Shown here: positions 34,473 through 46,145 of the stretch, piece after piece
Layout: each line of letters begins with the position of its first letter
How positions within the stretch are numbered: the first letter of the stretch is position 1
NCBI GenBank assembly: GCA_905182985.1
Contig: CAJJDN010000031.1
Location: forward strand, 396,840 to 460,839
Source: Paramecium sonneborni
Lineage: Eukaryota; Ciliophora; Oligohymenophorea; Peniculida; Parameciidae
Direction of reading: 5' to 3'
Length of the DNA: 64,000 nucleotides
Notes under the pieces: model-generated
What the model saw: the letters and a program-made list of their open reading frames with translations, nothing else
Databases searched by the model: none
What the model was told of the DNA's origin: nothing
Position numbers and translations under genes: made by a program

Positions 34473-36500
34473 ATGAGATAAAACATTTCTTTTCAGCCAT
34501 AAACAGATGAAAAAACCATTTTTCAATCTAACTCTTCCAACATATATGGCACAGGCAGATTTGGAGATATTAGACCTAAAAATATTACATTTTAAGGTAA
34601 TGACAGTTAAAATAACATGGTTTTTGATCCCAGCAAAGTATAATAATAATAACATATGACATTCTATAAACAAAATGATAGTAGGAAATAATCTGATGCT
34701 AAATTTGGATCATAAATGGATTCTTCACAAAAAGGATTTGCATTTTCATAAAGTCCAAATCCATTCCATCAATAATCAGAACCTTAAGAAAAATAACAAT
34801 AATCATTTAGTAGTTAAGGGTCTGAAAAAAAGAAAGGAGCATCTAATAAGTATTTTTAAAATGGAAATCATTAATATTAATTTAAAAATAATAATCATTA
34901 GCAAGAGATTTCTGAAGAGAGAACTTGTGAATAGCATGGTAATACAGCTAAGTTTGTTTGTACAACAATTGGATGTTTGATTGGAGGATTATGCCAAGAA
35001 TGTTAACATTAGTGTCCAAATATAACTGCTATTGAAGATTATTTTAGAATCTTAGAGTTGAAATTAACTAATCAATAATTAGATGTTATCTAAAATGAAA
35101 AATTTTAATCTCTTTCATAAATAAGAGATTATTTTAACCAAATCAGATAGGAAATAATAAATTAAATTGATGAATTAGAAATCAAATTTATTGCAAAAGT
35201 TATTAATGAAACTAGCTTTAATATAGAATTGTCTTATCAATTTGTTTAAGAATTATTTGAAACTAATTTATTAGATCTTACCAAAAAAACTTCATAACTT
35301 TCAAAGCTAATATATAATGATTATTTAAAGGTTTCTGAATTCAATAAGATATTTATCTAAGATTAAGGTAGATTTCAAAAAAAGTTAATCAAAAATGTGT
35401 AATTATTAAATTAATTATTTAGTAATTTTATATATTGTTGCGAATAATAAGTTTTTTTTATTATTTATTCTATAGCTTTTAAATTGTGTTGTAGATAATT
35501 CAGAATTAAATCTTTAATTGATTGATTAATAAACATAGTATCATTAAAGCAAAACATATGAAAACTAAATGAAAAATTTGAAATCATACAAAATTATATA
35601 AAATCATTCTAAAAATATTTCAGATATTTGTTTAATATCAAATTCAATATTAGCAACAGCTGAAGAAAATGGTGGAATAACTCTTTGGAAATTACCTTAT
35701 TTTGTTTAATTACATAAATTTTAACATGGTGTTGAGTGTATATCTTTAGCTTCAATAAAGGATAATTAAAATACATAATTTTTATTAAGCGCGTAAAAAT
35801 AAAATTTTAAATTAGAGGTAAAGATAAAGATGAATATTAAATATATTTATGGAATGTAGATTTAAGATCTAGAGTAGGTGATGTAATAGGACATTCTAAA
35901 CAATTAAGAAAAGTAGTGCCATTAGGATATTCATAAATTGCATGGTGTTAAGAGGATTCAAAAATAAGAATTTGGAAATTAAGTGAAAAAGAATTAGCAC
36001 ATGAATTAAATGTTCATTCTGCTTGGATTAATGATTTATGTAAAATATCAAGAACATAGATTGCTTCTTGTAGTAGAGATTATACAGTTGCAGTGATAGA
36101 TTATTTAACTGGAAGGACTAAATTTATTATAAAGGATGTAACATACGTAAATTGTGTAACATCAATAAATAGTGAATTATTTGCCTTTGCAAATTATAAT
36201 GGTTAAGTCAAAATTTATTAAGTTGAATAACCTCAACTTATATAACAAATATAGGTATCCATGAATTGGATTGATACAAACAGTATTTGGTACTTATGTA
36301 GAATTAGTAATGAAATTCTAGCAGTGCAATAAGCAAATGGAGAAACATCTATAATTGCAATTGATCAAAGAAAAGAGAAGATTATAAAGACAATTTAATA
36401 AACAAAGAATGTGAAATAGAACGCACAAACTTTAATATTTGTCAACAACTTTAAATTTCTAATACTACCTTAATAAGGAGAGATGTAAGTTTTCTAATGA
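34473..36500 (+). CDS. B-box-like zinc finger and WD40 protein
   Basis: Two introns (25 and 23 nt) leave 659 residues. A Gln/Ser-rich head of about 150 residues precedes a B-box-like cluster (C-E-Q-H-G ... C-T-T-I-G-C ... C-Q-E-C-Q-H-Q-C-P), then a coiled coil of about 150 residues, then WD40-type blades: I-S-D-I-C-L-I-S-N-S-I-L-A-T-A-E-E-N-G with L-W-K-L, I-Y-L-W-N-V, S-K-I-R-I-W-K-L, and Q-I-A-S-C-S-R-D-Y-T-V. Paramecium has a large family of such proteins of unknown function. The stop lies only 11 bp from the stop of the convergent gene at 36512. Confidence 0.78.
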
Positions 36501-36511
36501 ATATGTATATT

Positions 36512-38512
36512 TCATTTTAAAATTTGTATCAATTCTTCAATATCAAATGGACTCAAAATGATTGGTATTTCTAAGCATTCCACATCATCAGTAATTGTAA
36601 TAACTTGATTATCAAAATGACTTTCTCCATAGAAGGATACTTCTATGCCATCATCCATTTCAATAGATTTAATTTTAAAATTTTAAAGTTTATCAGTAAT
36701 TTCAGCATGATTACCACATAATTCAATACTATCTCCACTGAAATAACATTCAGAATATAGATTAACACATTTTAAGTTTTTATCATCATTTTCATTATCT
36801 AAATTTTAATTATTTTATTATTTATCATCTTAATCATTTAATCCATCGCTTCCTTAATTTTAATCATCTGAATTATCATTTCCTTATCCATTTAAACTAT
36901 CACCACCCTATTAATTATCTGTTCCATTACCTTATCCAGAACCTTCTCCTTTACTAGAATCACTATTATCATCATCATTTTAATTTCCTTCTCCATTATT
37001 ATCATCATCTTTTTAATTTCCTTCTCCATTATTATCACCATCTTTTTAATTTCCTCCTCCATTATTATCATTACCATCCTTTCCTTATCCATCTTTATTA
37101 TTATTATCATTATCTATGCTATCTCCTAAATCATTTTTAGATCTATCTATTGTATCATTATTATTTCCATTATCATCATTCCCTTAACTATCTTTATTAT
37201 TATCACCATCATTCTTATTATTATCATCATGATTATCTTTATTATTATCCCCATCATTCTTATTGTTATCTTTATTATTATCCCCATCATTATTATTGTT
37301 AACTTTATTATTATCACCATCATTCTTATTATTATCATCATTATTATCTTTATTTTTATCATCATTATTTTTATTTTTATCATCATCACCATTATCTTTG
37401 TTATCATCCCCATCATTATTATTATCTTTATTTTTATCGTCACCATCATTAAGATTATTTTTATTTTTATCATTATTGTCTTTATCATTAGAACCGTCTT
37501 TATTTTTATTATTATCATCCATATCTTGATGATTAGAATCATCATTTAAACCATTTCCAATATTATCATTATTTTCTCCTTCAGTTCTTTTTTCTTTATC
37601 ATTCATATCCATTCCTGATTCATTATTTCCTTATTTACCATTCTTATCATCTTCTATATCTTTTATTAAATCATTATTATTCTATTTTATTCCAGAATCA
37701 TCCAAATCATCTATTCTCTTATTAAAATCATTATCATTTTATGATTAATTATCCTTTAAAGAAGATTATTTATATTTCTCATTGTTATCTTAATTCTTCA
37801 AACTACCCCTTGATTAAACAGCTTTACCACTTCCTTAAGGTTTCTTTCCAGATTTTTTTGTACTCTTTTTTGAAGATTTTTTATTATTTCCATTCCTAGG
37901 TTTACATTATTTGTATTTTGGTGGTTATTTTGATTCTATTAATTCAATAAATTCAGTTATAAAATCAAACAAATTTTAAGCATCTCTTAACTCTGTTTCT
38001 GTACTATATAAAATATATACAACAAACTATTCTTATTCCATATTTGAGAATTCAATTATTTAATTATTCTCCTATTACTTTTATTATACTACTTCATTTA
38101 CTCTTGGATATATTACTAATCTATTTTAACTGTTGGTTTTTATATTCATTCCTCTATAATCCTCCTATTCAAATAATACTACTTCAGGATTAGATTTCCC
38201 TTTATCAATTACAAATTTTATATTTTCTCTAACATCTATTGCTAAAATAGCTAGTTTTGATGAAATTATTGTGAAATATTGCTTACTATAACTATTATTA
38301 AAAGTTTCTGAACTTAACCATCCATTTGTTAAAGAAACAAACTATTTTCCATTTAATTAAACTTGCTCTAACTAAAAAGCATCAATTGGGCTTTGTGAAT
38401 CTTCTACAAAACTATCTAACAAATCTAAGTTCTTTTAAACCCAATAATGAAAGTCTTACAAGAATGTCTGTCCAGAACTAATAACAAATAATATTAATAA
38501 GATTATTTTCAT
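36512..38512 (-). CDS. Secreted Asn/Asp-rich protein with beta/gamma-crystallin-like end
   Basis: A single 2,001-bp frame (666 residues) with no intron. It starts with a signal peptide (I-L-L-I-L-F-V-I-S-S-G). Residues about 20-210 form an unrecognised globular part with few Cys. A Lys/Ser-rich basic block follows, then about 270 residues of N-D-K-G low complexity (about residues 300-570). The last 80 residues have a Greek-key pattern like beta/gamma-crystallins: C-V-N-L-Y-S-E-C-Y-F-S-G-D-S, then I-K-S-I-E-M-D-D-G-I-E-V-S-F-Y-G, and a D-V-E-C-L end. Such domains often bind calcium, and in ciliates occur in dense-core-granule cargo; that role here is inference. Confidence 0.75.
36800..37620 (-). 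repeat. Low-complexity ATT/ATC tract coding Asn/Asp/Lys runs
   Basis: Trinucleotide-like repeats on the plus strand (ATT, ATC, TTT). They read on the minus strand as N-D-K-G runs in the crystallin-like gene and create long meaningless frames in the other five frames. Confidence 0.9.
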
Positions 38513-39417
38513 ATTAAAAATTAATTCGTTTTGATTATAATTCAATAATATTAAGACTTTTTTTAATAGTTTAATAACTAATAGTTTATCATTTTACATT
38601 TTAATATCATATACTAACCTTCTCTCTAATGTTCTGCAGGTAATAAATTATTTAGAAATTCGGCAATTAAATTTTAGACTTCAAAAAAACTCTAACTTAT
38701 ATTGTTTGTTCAAGAATAGAATTTTCAATCATTTTTTTTTTATTCCTTCAAACCATATTGTTTATAAGACAAGAATTATAAATACCAAAATAAACAATAT
38801 AAAATGCAAGTTCATAGCAGGTAAATTCATTTCACTATATAACTAAAAAAAATAGTCTATAAGTTTCTGAAACAATGACTACAAAATATAAATAAAAGCA
38901 TTTGAGATTAAAAACCTTAAATTTTAAAATTTAAAGCATTTTTTTATATGGGACATCATTCTTATTATAGTTTTAAATTCAAAATATTTTTCTAGATACT
39001 AAATAAAGAAAATTTAAAGTCAAACAAAATAAATTCTGAAAAGTTCAAAAAATAATCCAAAAATTAAATTTTAACTCTTTAAAAAAAAGAGTTTATAAAA
39101 GGATAAAATTGAATTAAACAGTTATAATTAGAAGTAAGAGTAGGTAGATGTAAGTTTGTATTAGAGGATGTGTTATAAATAGATTTATTTAGAAGTTCTC
39201 AATAAGTTAAATCCATAAAGTTTTTTATTTGAAATGATGTATATATATATTTTTTAATAAATTAAATATTAAATTCAATGGAAAACAATAATGATAAATT
39301 AGTGAATGGGATCAATAAACTATAAATTTAATCTTATGGTTGAATAGTAAAGGTTAATATCAGGATTTATTGTGATGATTATAAAAATTTTATTATATTA
39401 TAAAATAAAAATTTGGA
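38513..39417. other. Divergent intergenic region, no gene seen
   Basis: About 900 bp between the starts of the crystallin-like gene (minus) and the MOK-like kinase (plus). I found no frame with recognisable content; both promoters should lie here. Confidence 0.4.
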
Positions 39418-40823
39418 ATGCAAAGTAAATACATTATATATATTGATGAATAGATTATAAACTAATAACTAAGAAGGGAGAAGGAACGTTTTCAGAAGTT
39501 ATAAAGGCTTAGTCAATAAAAACAAGTTAATTGGTTGCAATAAAGTGTATGAAACAAGTTTTTTAAACGATTGATCAAGTATTAAATAATTTCTAATATT
39601 GGTTAATAAATTGAAGGAGATTTAAGCATTAAGAAAGTTGTAAAACCATGATCATATAATAAAATTGATTGAAGTGTTATAGTAAATAATAAATAATAAT
39701 AATATAGCGATGAACCCACAGGTAGATTAGCTTTAGTTTTTGAATTAATGGAGCAAAACCTTTATGAACATATTAAAGGTATGTAAGTTGAATGATAAAA
39801 TAGGTCGTAAAGTACCATTAAAATAAGACAAAATTAGAAGTTATATGTACTAATTGTTGAAAGCAATAGATTTCATGCATACAAACAATATATTTCATCG
39901 TGATATAAAGCCGTAATAAAATATTTTGATATTTAGAGAGAATATATTACTATTAGGCGATCATCTAAAATTAGCTGACTTAGGATCTTGTAAAGGGATA
40001 TATTCAAAGCATCCTTATACAGAATATATATCAACAAGATGGTATAGATCTCCTGAATGTTTAATGACTGATGGTTATTATGATAGTAAGATGGATATTT
40101 GGGGAGCAGGATGTGTATTATTTGAAATTACTGCATTATTTCCTTTGTTTCCAGGAAGTAATGAATTGGATTAAGTTCATCGGATTCATAATATTTTAGG
40201 CACTCCCAATCCTAAAGTACTTGATCGTTTTAGGAAACATGCATCTCATATGGAAATCAATTTCCCATCCAAAGTTGGAACTGGTTTAGATAATCTTATT
40301 CCTCATGCTCCTAAAGATTTAGTCGATTTAATTAAATAAATGCTCGTGTATGATCCAGAAGAAAGAATTAATTCAAAACAAGCACTAAGACATCCTTATT
40401 TTAAAGAATTACGAGATTAAGAATAATAGAAACTTTTAGAAACAAGTCTATAATCTATTAAATTACTTAAAAAACAGTATTTATTATCTATTATTTAAAA
40501 GTGATGATTCGCTTATTGAAGAGGAATAAAATACATCTCATATCTTACATAAAAAGACTTTATTCAATCAAACCAATAAAATTTTACAGAATTCGTTCAA
40601 AACCAGAAATTAATAACTTTTAGATTCTGTTAAATTACCTACACTTACAAAAAAATAAGCAGATTTGAAAAAAGCTTATGGACCTGCTCATTTTTAAAGT
40701 ATTTACTTAAATTTTATATCTATAGATAAAGAAACAAAAAAAAAGTCTGTTCAATATGAATATGTGTTATATGGTAAAAAAGCAAATCTAGGTAATTTTT
40801 TAAATACTATCAGACAAAAATGA
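39418..40823 (+). CDS. MOK/LF4-type RCK kinase
   Basis: Six introns (29, 38, 26, 25, 24 and 25 nt) give 412 residues, in frame. The tiny first exon encodes M-Q only. Landmarks: G-E-G-T-F-S-E-V (Gly loop), V-A-I-K-C-M (ATP Lys), F-H-R-D-I-K-P-E-N (split by an intron), A-D-L-G-S-C, Y-T-E-Y-I-S-T-R-W-Y-R-S-P-E with the T-x-Y activation motif, F-P-G-S-N-E-L-D and D-P-E-E-R. The G-S-C ... Y-S-K-x-P-Y-T-E-Y-I-S-T-R-W-Y-R stretch is diagnostic of MOK kinases. The green-alga orthologue LF4 limits cilium length. D-F-G is D-L-G here. The 38-nt intron is longer than usual and the last exon ending is less certain. IFT27-like follows 43 bp on. Confidence 0.87.
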
Positions 40824-40866
40824 ATAATATTGATCTTATATTATTTTTTAAATTATTTAATATTCA

Positions 40867-41469
40867 ATGAGAAAAGTAACAGCTAAGGTATTAGTGGTTG
40901 GTAGCTCTGCAGTTGGAAAATCCGCCTTAATACAATTATATACAACTGGCGAAGTTAATTTTTTAAAGGATTATCAATTAGTATAAACTATATTCAATAA
41001 TCATAGACTCAAATAGCTGAAATATCTACAAAATTGATTCCGTTTGAATAGGATGAAAAAGATGTTGAATTATATCTTTTTGATATAGCAGGATCAGAAA
41101 TATATGAATAAGCAATTTTAAAATCCAACATAGTCAAATTTAAATAATATTATTCAAGTTGAAAGATGCCAATTATGTTTTCTTATGTTATGACATGACC
41201 AAAGAGACTACTTATGAAGCAGCTAAAGAATGGTTTGAGAGAGTAACAAAGGCTAATGGAAAGAAGTTACCGGGTGTTTTAGTTGCAATGAAATCAGATT
41301 TATAAGCCATAAGAAAAATTGAAAATAAATAAGGAATGCAATTAGCAAGTCAACTTGGATTGTAATTTTTTTCAGTGTCAACAGTTAATTATTATTTTTA
41401 TAATATTAGGCACGTAATTAAGACATTGATCACCCTTTTTAGCATATAGCGTAATTGTTAATTAAATGA
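40867..41469 (+). CDS. IFT27-like small GTPase
   Basis: Three 26-nt introns leave 174 residues. The P-loop is G-S-S-A-V-G-K-S. Switch II is F-D-I-A-G-S, with Ser in place of the catalytic Gln, as in IFT27, which hydrolyses GTP poorly. Specificity motifs are M-K-S-D-L (N-K-x-D position) and S-V-S-T-A-R. Opening R-K-V-T-A-K-V-L-V-V-G, L-P-G-V-L-V-A-M-K-S-D-L and the ending D-H-P-F-Q-H-I-A-Q all parallel IFT27 (RABL4), the IFT-B subunit that pairs with IFT25 in ciliary cargo export. There is no C-terminal prenylation Cys, also as in IFT27. It sits between the MOK-like kinase and ANP32, each under 50 bp away. Confidence 0.85.
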
Positions 41470-41487
41470 TATTAATTATTTTAATAA

Positions 41488-42137
41488 ATGGCTAACACAT
41501 TCGAAATATTTAAATAAGAAATCAAAGAAAAAACACAAGAACAGTAAGGTAAATTATTGGAATTTGATCTTGAAAATGTTAAGATTGAGAAATTAGACAA
41601 ATAGACTGCTGATCTTCTTGAAAAACAAAATCAGCTAGAATCTTTAAGTCTTGTAGAGTGCTCTTTAAAGACACTTGAAGGATTTCCAAAATTACCAAAT
41701 TTATAGAATTTGGTGTTAGAAACAAATTCTTTAGATGGATAGGCAATTAAATTTATCGCCAACACCTATCCAAAATTGATGTGTTTAAGTTTAGCAGAAA
41801 ATTAAATAAAAACATTCTCTGTATCTTATTATAATATCATTAGGAATTGGAGCCCATAAAGAATTTAAAAAAATTACAATAATTAGATTTATCTGATAAT
41901 CCTATATCTGAATAGGCAGATTATTTTAAAAATGTGTTTGATTTAGTTCCCGGATTATAGGTTTTAGATAATAAAGATAAAAATGGAAATGATATTTAAT
42001 ATTCTGATGATGAAGAAGATGGAAATGGAGCAGAAGGTTCAGAAGATTCAGAAGAAGATTTAGATGATGACGATGATGATGAAGATGATGATGAAGAGGA
42101 ATCAAGTCCTAAACCAGTTAAAAAAACAAAAAAATGA
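41488..42137 (+). CDS. ANP32-like acidic leucine-rich nuclear protein
   Basis: One 23-nt intron leaves 208 residues. Three to four leucine-rich repeats (L-E-S-L-S-L-V-E-C-S-L, L-Q-N-L-V-L-E-T-N-S-L, L-Q-Q-L-D-L-S-D-N-P-I) are followed by an LRR cap (V-P-G-L-Q-V-L-D-N-K-D) and an acidic tail of about 45 residues dominated by Asp and Glu, ending in a short Lys-rich nuclear-signal-like stretch. ANP32 proteins are nuclear histone chaperones and phosphatase regulators. Length and layout match the family. It starts 18 bp after the IFT27-like stop. Confidence 0.87.
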
Positions 42138-42204
42138 TAAATTTTTTAAAGATTATTTTGGTTCATTAAATTTTAATTTATTTTTATTTAATAAATTATT
42201 TAAG

Positions 42205-44071
42205 TCATTTTTTGCCTCTTTATAATATATTTTTAAATTATTAATTTTATTATCTTAATCTGTTATTACATTTCCTGATTTTCTTTCATATAGATGTACC
42301 TACTTCATAGGTTATTTTGAAATTATTAGAAGATTGATTAGTTCTTTATGTAATTTATTATTAATATTATCATTTATATTATGAAGCTTTGTATTATTAA
42401 TAATTTTATCTTGGTGGAGAAGTTTATTTAACAATATTATTTCTTCCAGGAGATGGTTTCTATTAATTTAAAGGAGATTTCTTTTTTTTAATTTGGTCTG
42501 ACATATGGTTATGATGGGGATGGTTTCTTCTGAATTTGCTCTTAGTTCATTGGAGATTTAGTATAAAACTTTGGTTTTTGATAACAAGCCTATTTAACTA
42601 TTATGCATTTACAGATGAATTATTTGAATTCAATCTATTAGGAACTGAATAATTCGACTTTCTACTTCCATTATAATCTATACTATTTTGAGAATAAAGT
42701 CTATCAGTCCCTTTCTTTTATGTCTATGCTTTTTTCAATCTCCTCATTTTTGCTTTTAATAACCCATTCTAATTCATTAATGAATCAGGAGTTTATACAT
42801 TTGTCTTACTTTTAGAAAATGAATTCGAACCCTAAAATTCTCCATCATTTAATTTTTATAATTTATAATCAAAAAGTTCGTCTTTAAATTCTCAATTTTT
42901 GTCATCAATCTTGATTTTTCTATTTACTCCTCATTATTTAAGGCCAAAAGGATAATGATTTTTTTAAAATCAGTCTAATATGATAAAATCAAATATCTCT
43001 TATTAAATTTTGAATTTGTTGATGATATCGTAGAATTTTAACTTTAATCTTATTATTTCTATTAAATCTATTACCTATTATATAAACTATATTTCAAATT
43101 CGAGATCTTATATGTCAAAATTTCAAATAAAACCTATTAAGATTATATCATAATACATTTTCATTATTTTTTTGTATTGCAGTTTATAAAAAGAGAGAAA
43201 TTTATTAAATTTATTAGATTTCCTGTCTTACGAGTAAGTTCTTCTATATTATCTATTTTATAAGTATTTTTCCAAATCTAAGGTTCTTATTTAGATTCTA
43301 ATTCTGTATAACTAAGAAATGAATAATATGTTTACAGTAAATGATCACTAGCTTACATACTAATTACATATTAAATCCTTATAAAATGATATCTGTTTCT
43401 AATTATATTTTTGGATTATCTAGCATTATAATTGAAAAAAAATAATAATACACACAAAAATTTCAAAATTAGAGTTCTTGATATTTTTTAATTGTGAAAG
43501 AAGGAAATAAAGTTTACTATTTTGATTATTTTTTTTGTAATAATTATGTAAATTATATGCCTTAATTTTCACCTTTCAAAAACTCAATTAATTTTTATTT
43601 TCTTGACTTTTACTATTCCTACTTATTAGATGTTTTGTATTTTGTAGGGCTATTTTTATTAGATTAAAGTAATAATAATTCTTCATTTGTTGAATTCAAA
43701 TTATCGTTTGAATTTTATGCAATACTAAGATTCTTAAATTATCTAAAGTTTTTTTTTTTGTGTTTATTATTATTTATAATGTTTTACTCTAACTATGCAT
43801 GATCAACTGCTAGAGTAGATGATTAATTCGGTTCAATAATTAGTGATTTCCTATTAGTGATACTAGGTAACAAAAATTGTTGACTTATGATCATATTTTT
43901 ACGTACAGAATTACTGATATTATGATATGATGCAAATCTTGAACTTTCAATTGAATTCTTTAATCTATTTGTAGGATCTTTAGAAGAGTAAGGCACAACA
44001 ATAGTATTCAAAAATTACTTTAATTTGAACACTGGCTTAATTGTAGGCTTAGATCTTGAATTAGTTAACAT
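42205..44071 (-). CDS. Ser/Asn/Gln-rich protein, unrecognised
   Basis: The start M-L-T-N-S-R-S-K-P opens a frame rich in Ser, Asn, Lys and Gln on the minus strand. Further exons downstream on the gene include S-P-T-K-Y-K-T-S-N-K and P-H-H-N-H-M-S-D-Q-I-K-K-K-K-S. No domain was recognised; the composition suggests a disordered regulatory or cortical protein. Exon joins near the 3' end are unclear, and the stop could lie a little further left. It converges with the ANP32 gene. Confidence 0.5.
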
Positions 44072-44309
44072 AAATTTATTTATTATTATTATATTTAGAT
44101 TAGATATAAAATATTAAAGATCAACTGGCTGAGATGACAAAATCATCTATTTAAAGGATCATTCTTACACATTCAGTTGTTTAGCTTAAAGCTATTCTAG
44201 TAATGGTTTTAAAAACTAATTCAATTATAATACCTTCTACAATATTATTCTAAATAATTATTGAAAATATTTATTTTTTTCATTCCTATTCCTGCAAATT
44301 TCTAGATAA

Positions 44310-45602
44310 AAAATTTTTAGATAAATTATTATCTTATTAAATCAGTTTTAATGATAAATGAATTTCAGATGCTCCACCTCCTGTGATTTATTCTTTACTA
44401 TTAACAAGACTTCTAAAAACAAATGATGCATCATGAATACTTCTATCAGTTTCATCTAAAACTAATTTAATTTGATCCTCTAACTAAGATAGTTTAAGCC
44501 TTAGATTAAGTAGGTAATCAGTAATTCTTATCTTTCATCAATTGAAGTATAAATTTAATGTCTAAGATATAAATAATTATTCAAAAATACCTTAGATATA
44601 AATACAACATCTTCTCTTTCAATATCTTAAATAACCATAATACCTATCTTTGCTAAAAAGTGCAAAAATAGATCATTTACAGCATTTCTAAATATACTTC
44701 TTTAAATTAATAATATATATAGACACCTGATGCTACAAATTTTTCACAATATAAAATATCCATTTCTGTATAATCTTTAATAAAAATAAAGTTCGCTAGA
44801 TCTGTTTTAGGTGCAGATAAATAAAATTATAGAAGAGCTACTTTAGCATAAAGGCCCACATTTGTTTAACTTGCTTTTTAATTAGAGAATAAAATTCCTT
44901 GAACTAATTAAGTATAATCAATAGTTCGTCTTAAATTTTAAATATTTTAATTTTTTTAAGATCGGCATTATTTGGTTTAAGAGGATCAACAATTCTTAGT
45001 GTTGGATTAACAGCAAGTGGAGCCAATTATACACTATTAGAAAAAATTAATTTTTGGTAATACTGCAGTTGAGACACATACAATCAACTATTATTTATTA
45101 TCTAAATCAACAGGTTTTTCCATTCCAAAATACTTCAAATGCATTTTATAGAGTATATTAGAATCTCTCTGAAATATTTGTTGAATGGATTCCTTTCTTT
45201 AAAAGGACTTCACATGATTTTAATAATGCGCCAGCAAATACAACATCTGAAGTTGTACCATCTCCTGCCACTATATTTTATACATGTGAGATTTCAACCA
45301 ACCTTTATTAATATATAATACATTACCATTTTAGCAGTTGGATGAACCAAATCTATTTGTTTAAAATTATTGCTCCATCATTTATTATCAATACTTCACC
45401 TTTTGCATCTTATATCATTTTATCCATTCCTCTTGATCCCAAACTTGTTCTTATTGTATAAGATACAGTTTTTCATATATCTTAGATTCTTACCTTTAGC
45501 TGCCTAGATATTTGTTAATCTGATATCTTTAGTTTTCTCAGACTTATTAAATTTAATATCCTTTTGAAGTTGTGCCTAAGATGCTTATGTTGGTTGACTC
45601 AT
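44310..45602 (-). pseudogene. CCT4 (chaperonin delta subunit) pseudogene
   Basis: The start (M-S-Q-P-T-Q-A-S-Q-A) and A-V-S-x-T-I-R-T-S-L-G-S-R-G-M-D-K-M-I, G-E-V-L-I-I-N-D-G-A, A-G-D-G-T-T-S, K-K-G-I-H-x-T, I-E-R-E-D-V-V-F-I-S-K, R-G-S-N-Q and E-T-D-R-S-I-H-D-A are unmistakable CCT4. The gene is broken. The first intron ends in AA where AG is needed. One base is lost after N-D-G-A. There is an extra G at the second splice junction and an extra A after R-G-S-N. After G-G-G-A-S-E-I the reading ends, so the last third (about 130 residues, including the ATP-binding C-terminal equatorial segment) is missing. It is a decayed duplicate; a working CCT4 must be elsewhere. Confidence 0.88.
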
Positions 45603-45663
45603 ATTTAAAATAAAATTGTTTTATTTAATTTCTGGAAATAAATGTACATATTAATATAATGGA

Positions 45664-46095
45664 TCAAACTCTGTTTGGATAAAGGAATACTCTTAAAGTT
45701 GATCCAATGGCTCTTGGTGGTAGATTTCTATTAAAACGAGCAATCACTATTCCATTTGATCCATGAGATCTACTGATTCTACCCCATATTGTCTATACTC
45801 AAAAGAAAATCAATTACTCTGAATTTTGTATTGTTTTTTAGAGAGTGAGCCTTGTAAATATATGCTACTCTTTTGCCCCAATAGAATCTGCTTGATGATA
45901 CATCATCTACATGTTAAATCTTTAACAATGCCTAATTCTCGTTTTATTACACTTTAGATCTTCTAAAACCTGTGAATATAGCCTTAACCCACAATCTTTT
46001 TCAAATATTCTAATATACCTAACTGGTGCTTTCTAATTAACCTTCACTTTCTTTACAGTTTTGGTTGCCCCCTTTTGTTATTGTTCAGCCTTCAT
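45664..46095 (-). CDS. Ribosomal protein eL33 (L35A)
   Basis: Introns of 23 and 25 nt leave 127 residues, in frame. The family pattern is complete: A-P-V-R-L-W-V-K-A-I-F-T-G-F-R-R-S, Q-A-L-L-K-I, F-Y-W-G-K-R-V-A-Y-I-Y-K-A, I-W-G-R-I-S-R-S-H-G-S-N-G-I-V-I-A-R-F and the C-terminal R-V-F-L-Y-P. It is a small structural protein of the 60S ribosomal subunit. It is divergently arranged with the gene at 46146, only 50 bp away. The 61-bp gap to the CCT4 pseudogene means that the relic sits directly behind an expressed housekeeping gene. Confidence 0.95.
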
Positions 46096-46145
46096 TTATT
46101 AAAATCTTTGTTATTTTAATTTAAATAATTAAAATACTATAACAC
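46096..46145. promoter_or_regulatory. 50-bp divergent promoter region
   Basis: Only 50 bp separate the start codons of eL33 (minus) and the membrane protein (plus), so both transcription starts must be packed here or in the genes. I see no TATA box that stands out from the AT-rich background. Confidence 0.5.

Noticed and set aside
37229..37549. Plus-strand and shifted minus frames of Ile/Ser/Leu repeats
   Set aside because: They are shadows of the Asn/Asp/Lys tract of the secreted protein in its true minus-strand frame.
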